Assembly (NCBI RefSeq): GCF_002631205.1
Contig: NZ_PDLO01000010.1
Span: 56,914-120,913 of the forward strand
Direction of reading: 5' to 3'
DNA: 64,000 bases
Origin: Neolewinella marina
Lineage (GTDB): Bacteria > Bacteroidota > Bacteroidia > Chitinophagales > Saprospiraceae
Of this stretch, positions 63,611-64,000 are shown one piece after another. Every line of letters begins with the position of its first letter. Positions within the stretch are counted from its first letter, which is position 1. A program made the position numbers and the translations under genes. The notes beneath the pieces were generated by a model, which saw only the letters and a program-made list of their open reading frames with translations, searched no databases and was not told the DNA's origin.

Positions 63611-64000
63611 GGTTGGAGGGGTGTGGGTTTAAGGTAGGTGTTTGGGTTGGTTTCTGGTTGGCTGGTTCGCGGACGGTGAATTCTCCTTGTTGGTGTGGAG
63701 TTGGCTTGGTTAGGTGGTTTCTGGTTACTGGTTGGTTGGTTCGCGGACGGTGAATTCTCTTTGCTGGCTTGGAGTATGTTTGGTTAGGTGGTTTCTGGTT
63801 GCTGGTTTGTAGCGCCGACTTTAGTCGGGATGCTGCATGTTTATCTAGCTGGTTGCTGGTTTCTGGTTTCTGGTTGGCTGGTTGTCCGTGCCTAATATAG
63901 CTTGACGGATTAGTGTAAATGATTAGGCGGGAACAGGTCTAGCTGCCCGGTATTGTTTATTATCTGCGTATTCTGTTCGGTGTACACGTGTACACCCGGC
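63611..64000. repeat. Low-complexity repeats and an 18-bp palindrome at the window end
   Basis: Two copies of a roughly 75-base unit (starting GGTTCGCGGACGGTGAATTCTC near 63664 and 63728, shown in part) are followed by GGTTTCTGGTT-type short repeats up to about 63890, with a CGCCGACTTTAGTCGG hairpin near 63812. The end carries GGTGTACACGTGTACACC (63979-63996), an 18-bp perfect palindrome that could be an operator of the next gene beyond the window. No gene is seen. Confidence 0.75.

Overview
The window looks like part of the chromosome of a high-GC Bacteroidota bacterium, most likely a member of the Saprospiria (Lewinella-like). Pointers are promoter -7 elements of the TAnnTTTG type, no obvious Shine-Dalgarno sequences, and families typical of the phylum (DUF4175, DUF4834, DUF3108, DUF4230, CHRD lipoproteins, a TonB plug-only lipoprotein). 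The first 49 kb and the last 10 kb are dense, GC-rich, mostly core genes. The stretch from about 49 to 58 kb is accessory: it has AT-rich genes, frameshifted genes and intergenic repeats.

Layout. 0-17.2 kb: envelope proteins (DUF3108, DUF4230, a TonB plug lipoprotein), thrS, a leftward block (RDD protein, TSUP transporter, RND adaptor and permease, 5'-nucleotidase, GtrA), a sensor kinase/response regulator pair, a PBP4-type peptidase and an ABC-F ATPase. 17.2-17.66 kb: an intergenic region with three perfect DnaA boxes, several near-matches and an AT-rich stretch, read here as the probable chromosomal origin. 17.66-42.4 kb: mainly rightward housekeeping genes (heme A synthase, an Nramp-family transporter, DUF4175, an anti-sigma-like ATPase, ybeY, the thrABC operon, an M1 peptidase, diphosphomevalonate decarboxylase, a rhodanese, purine nucleoside phosphorylase, a SNF2 helicase, 6-phosphogluconolactonase, a CHRD lipoprotein). 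Two perfect parS-type palindromes lie behind thrC at 31.26-31.31 kb, about 14 kb from the putative origin; the two observations support each other. 42.4-49 kb: two repeat-rich intergenic regions around rsmG and a RluA-type synthase, then an aldehyde dehydrogenase, DUF421 and an amidohydrolase.

49-58 kb is a probable defence/accessory island: a frameshifted SRA-HNH modification-dependent nuclease, an AT-rich two-gene unit coding for a winged-helix protein and a HEPN-like protein (the best candidate for an undescribed system), a membrane-anchored HIRAN protein, a frameshifted SDR with a membrane protein and an AraC regulator, and a MntA/HepT toxin-antitoxin pair. Related but degenerate intergenic repeats recur behind the successive gene units, as if the units were cassettes. 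58-64 kb holds a GAF histidine kinase, a methyltransferase, a large lipoprotein of unknown function and a beta-helix protein, and ends in low-complexity repeats.

No rRNA, tRNA, CRISPR array or intact insertion sequence was recognised. All family assignments come from reading the translated sequence; no database search was run.
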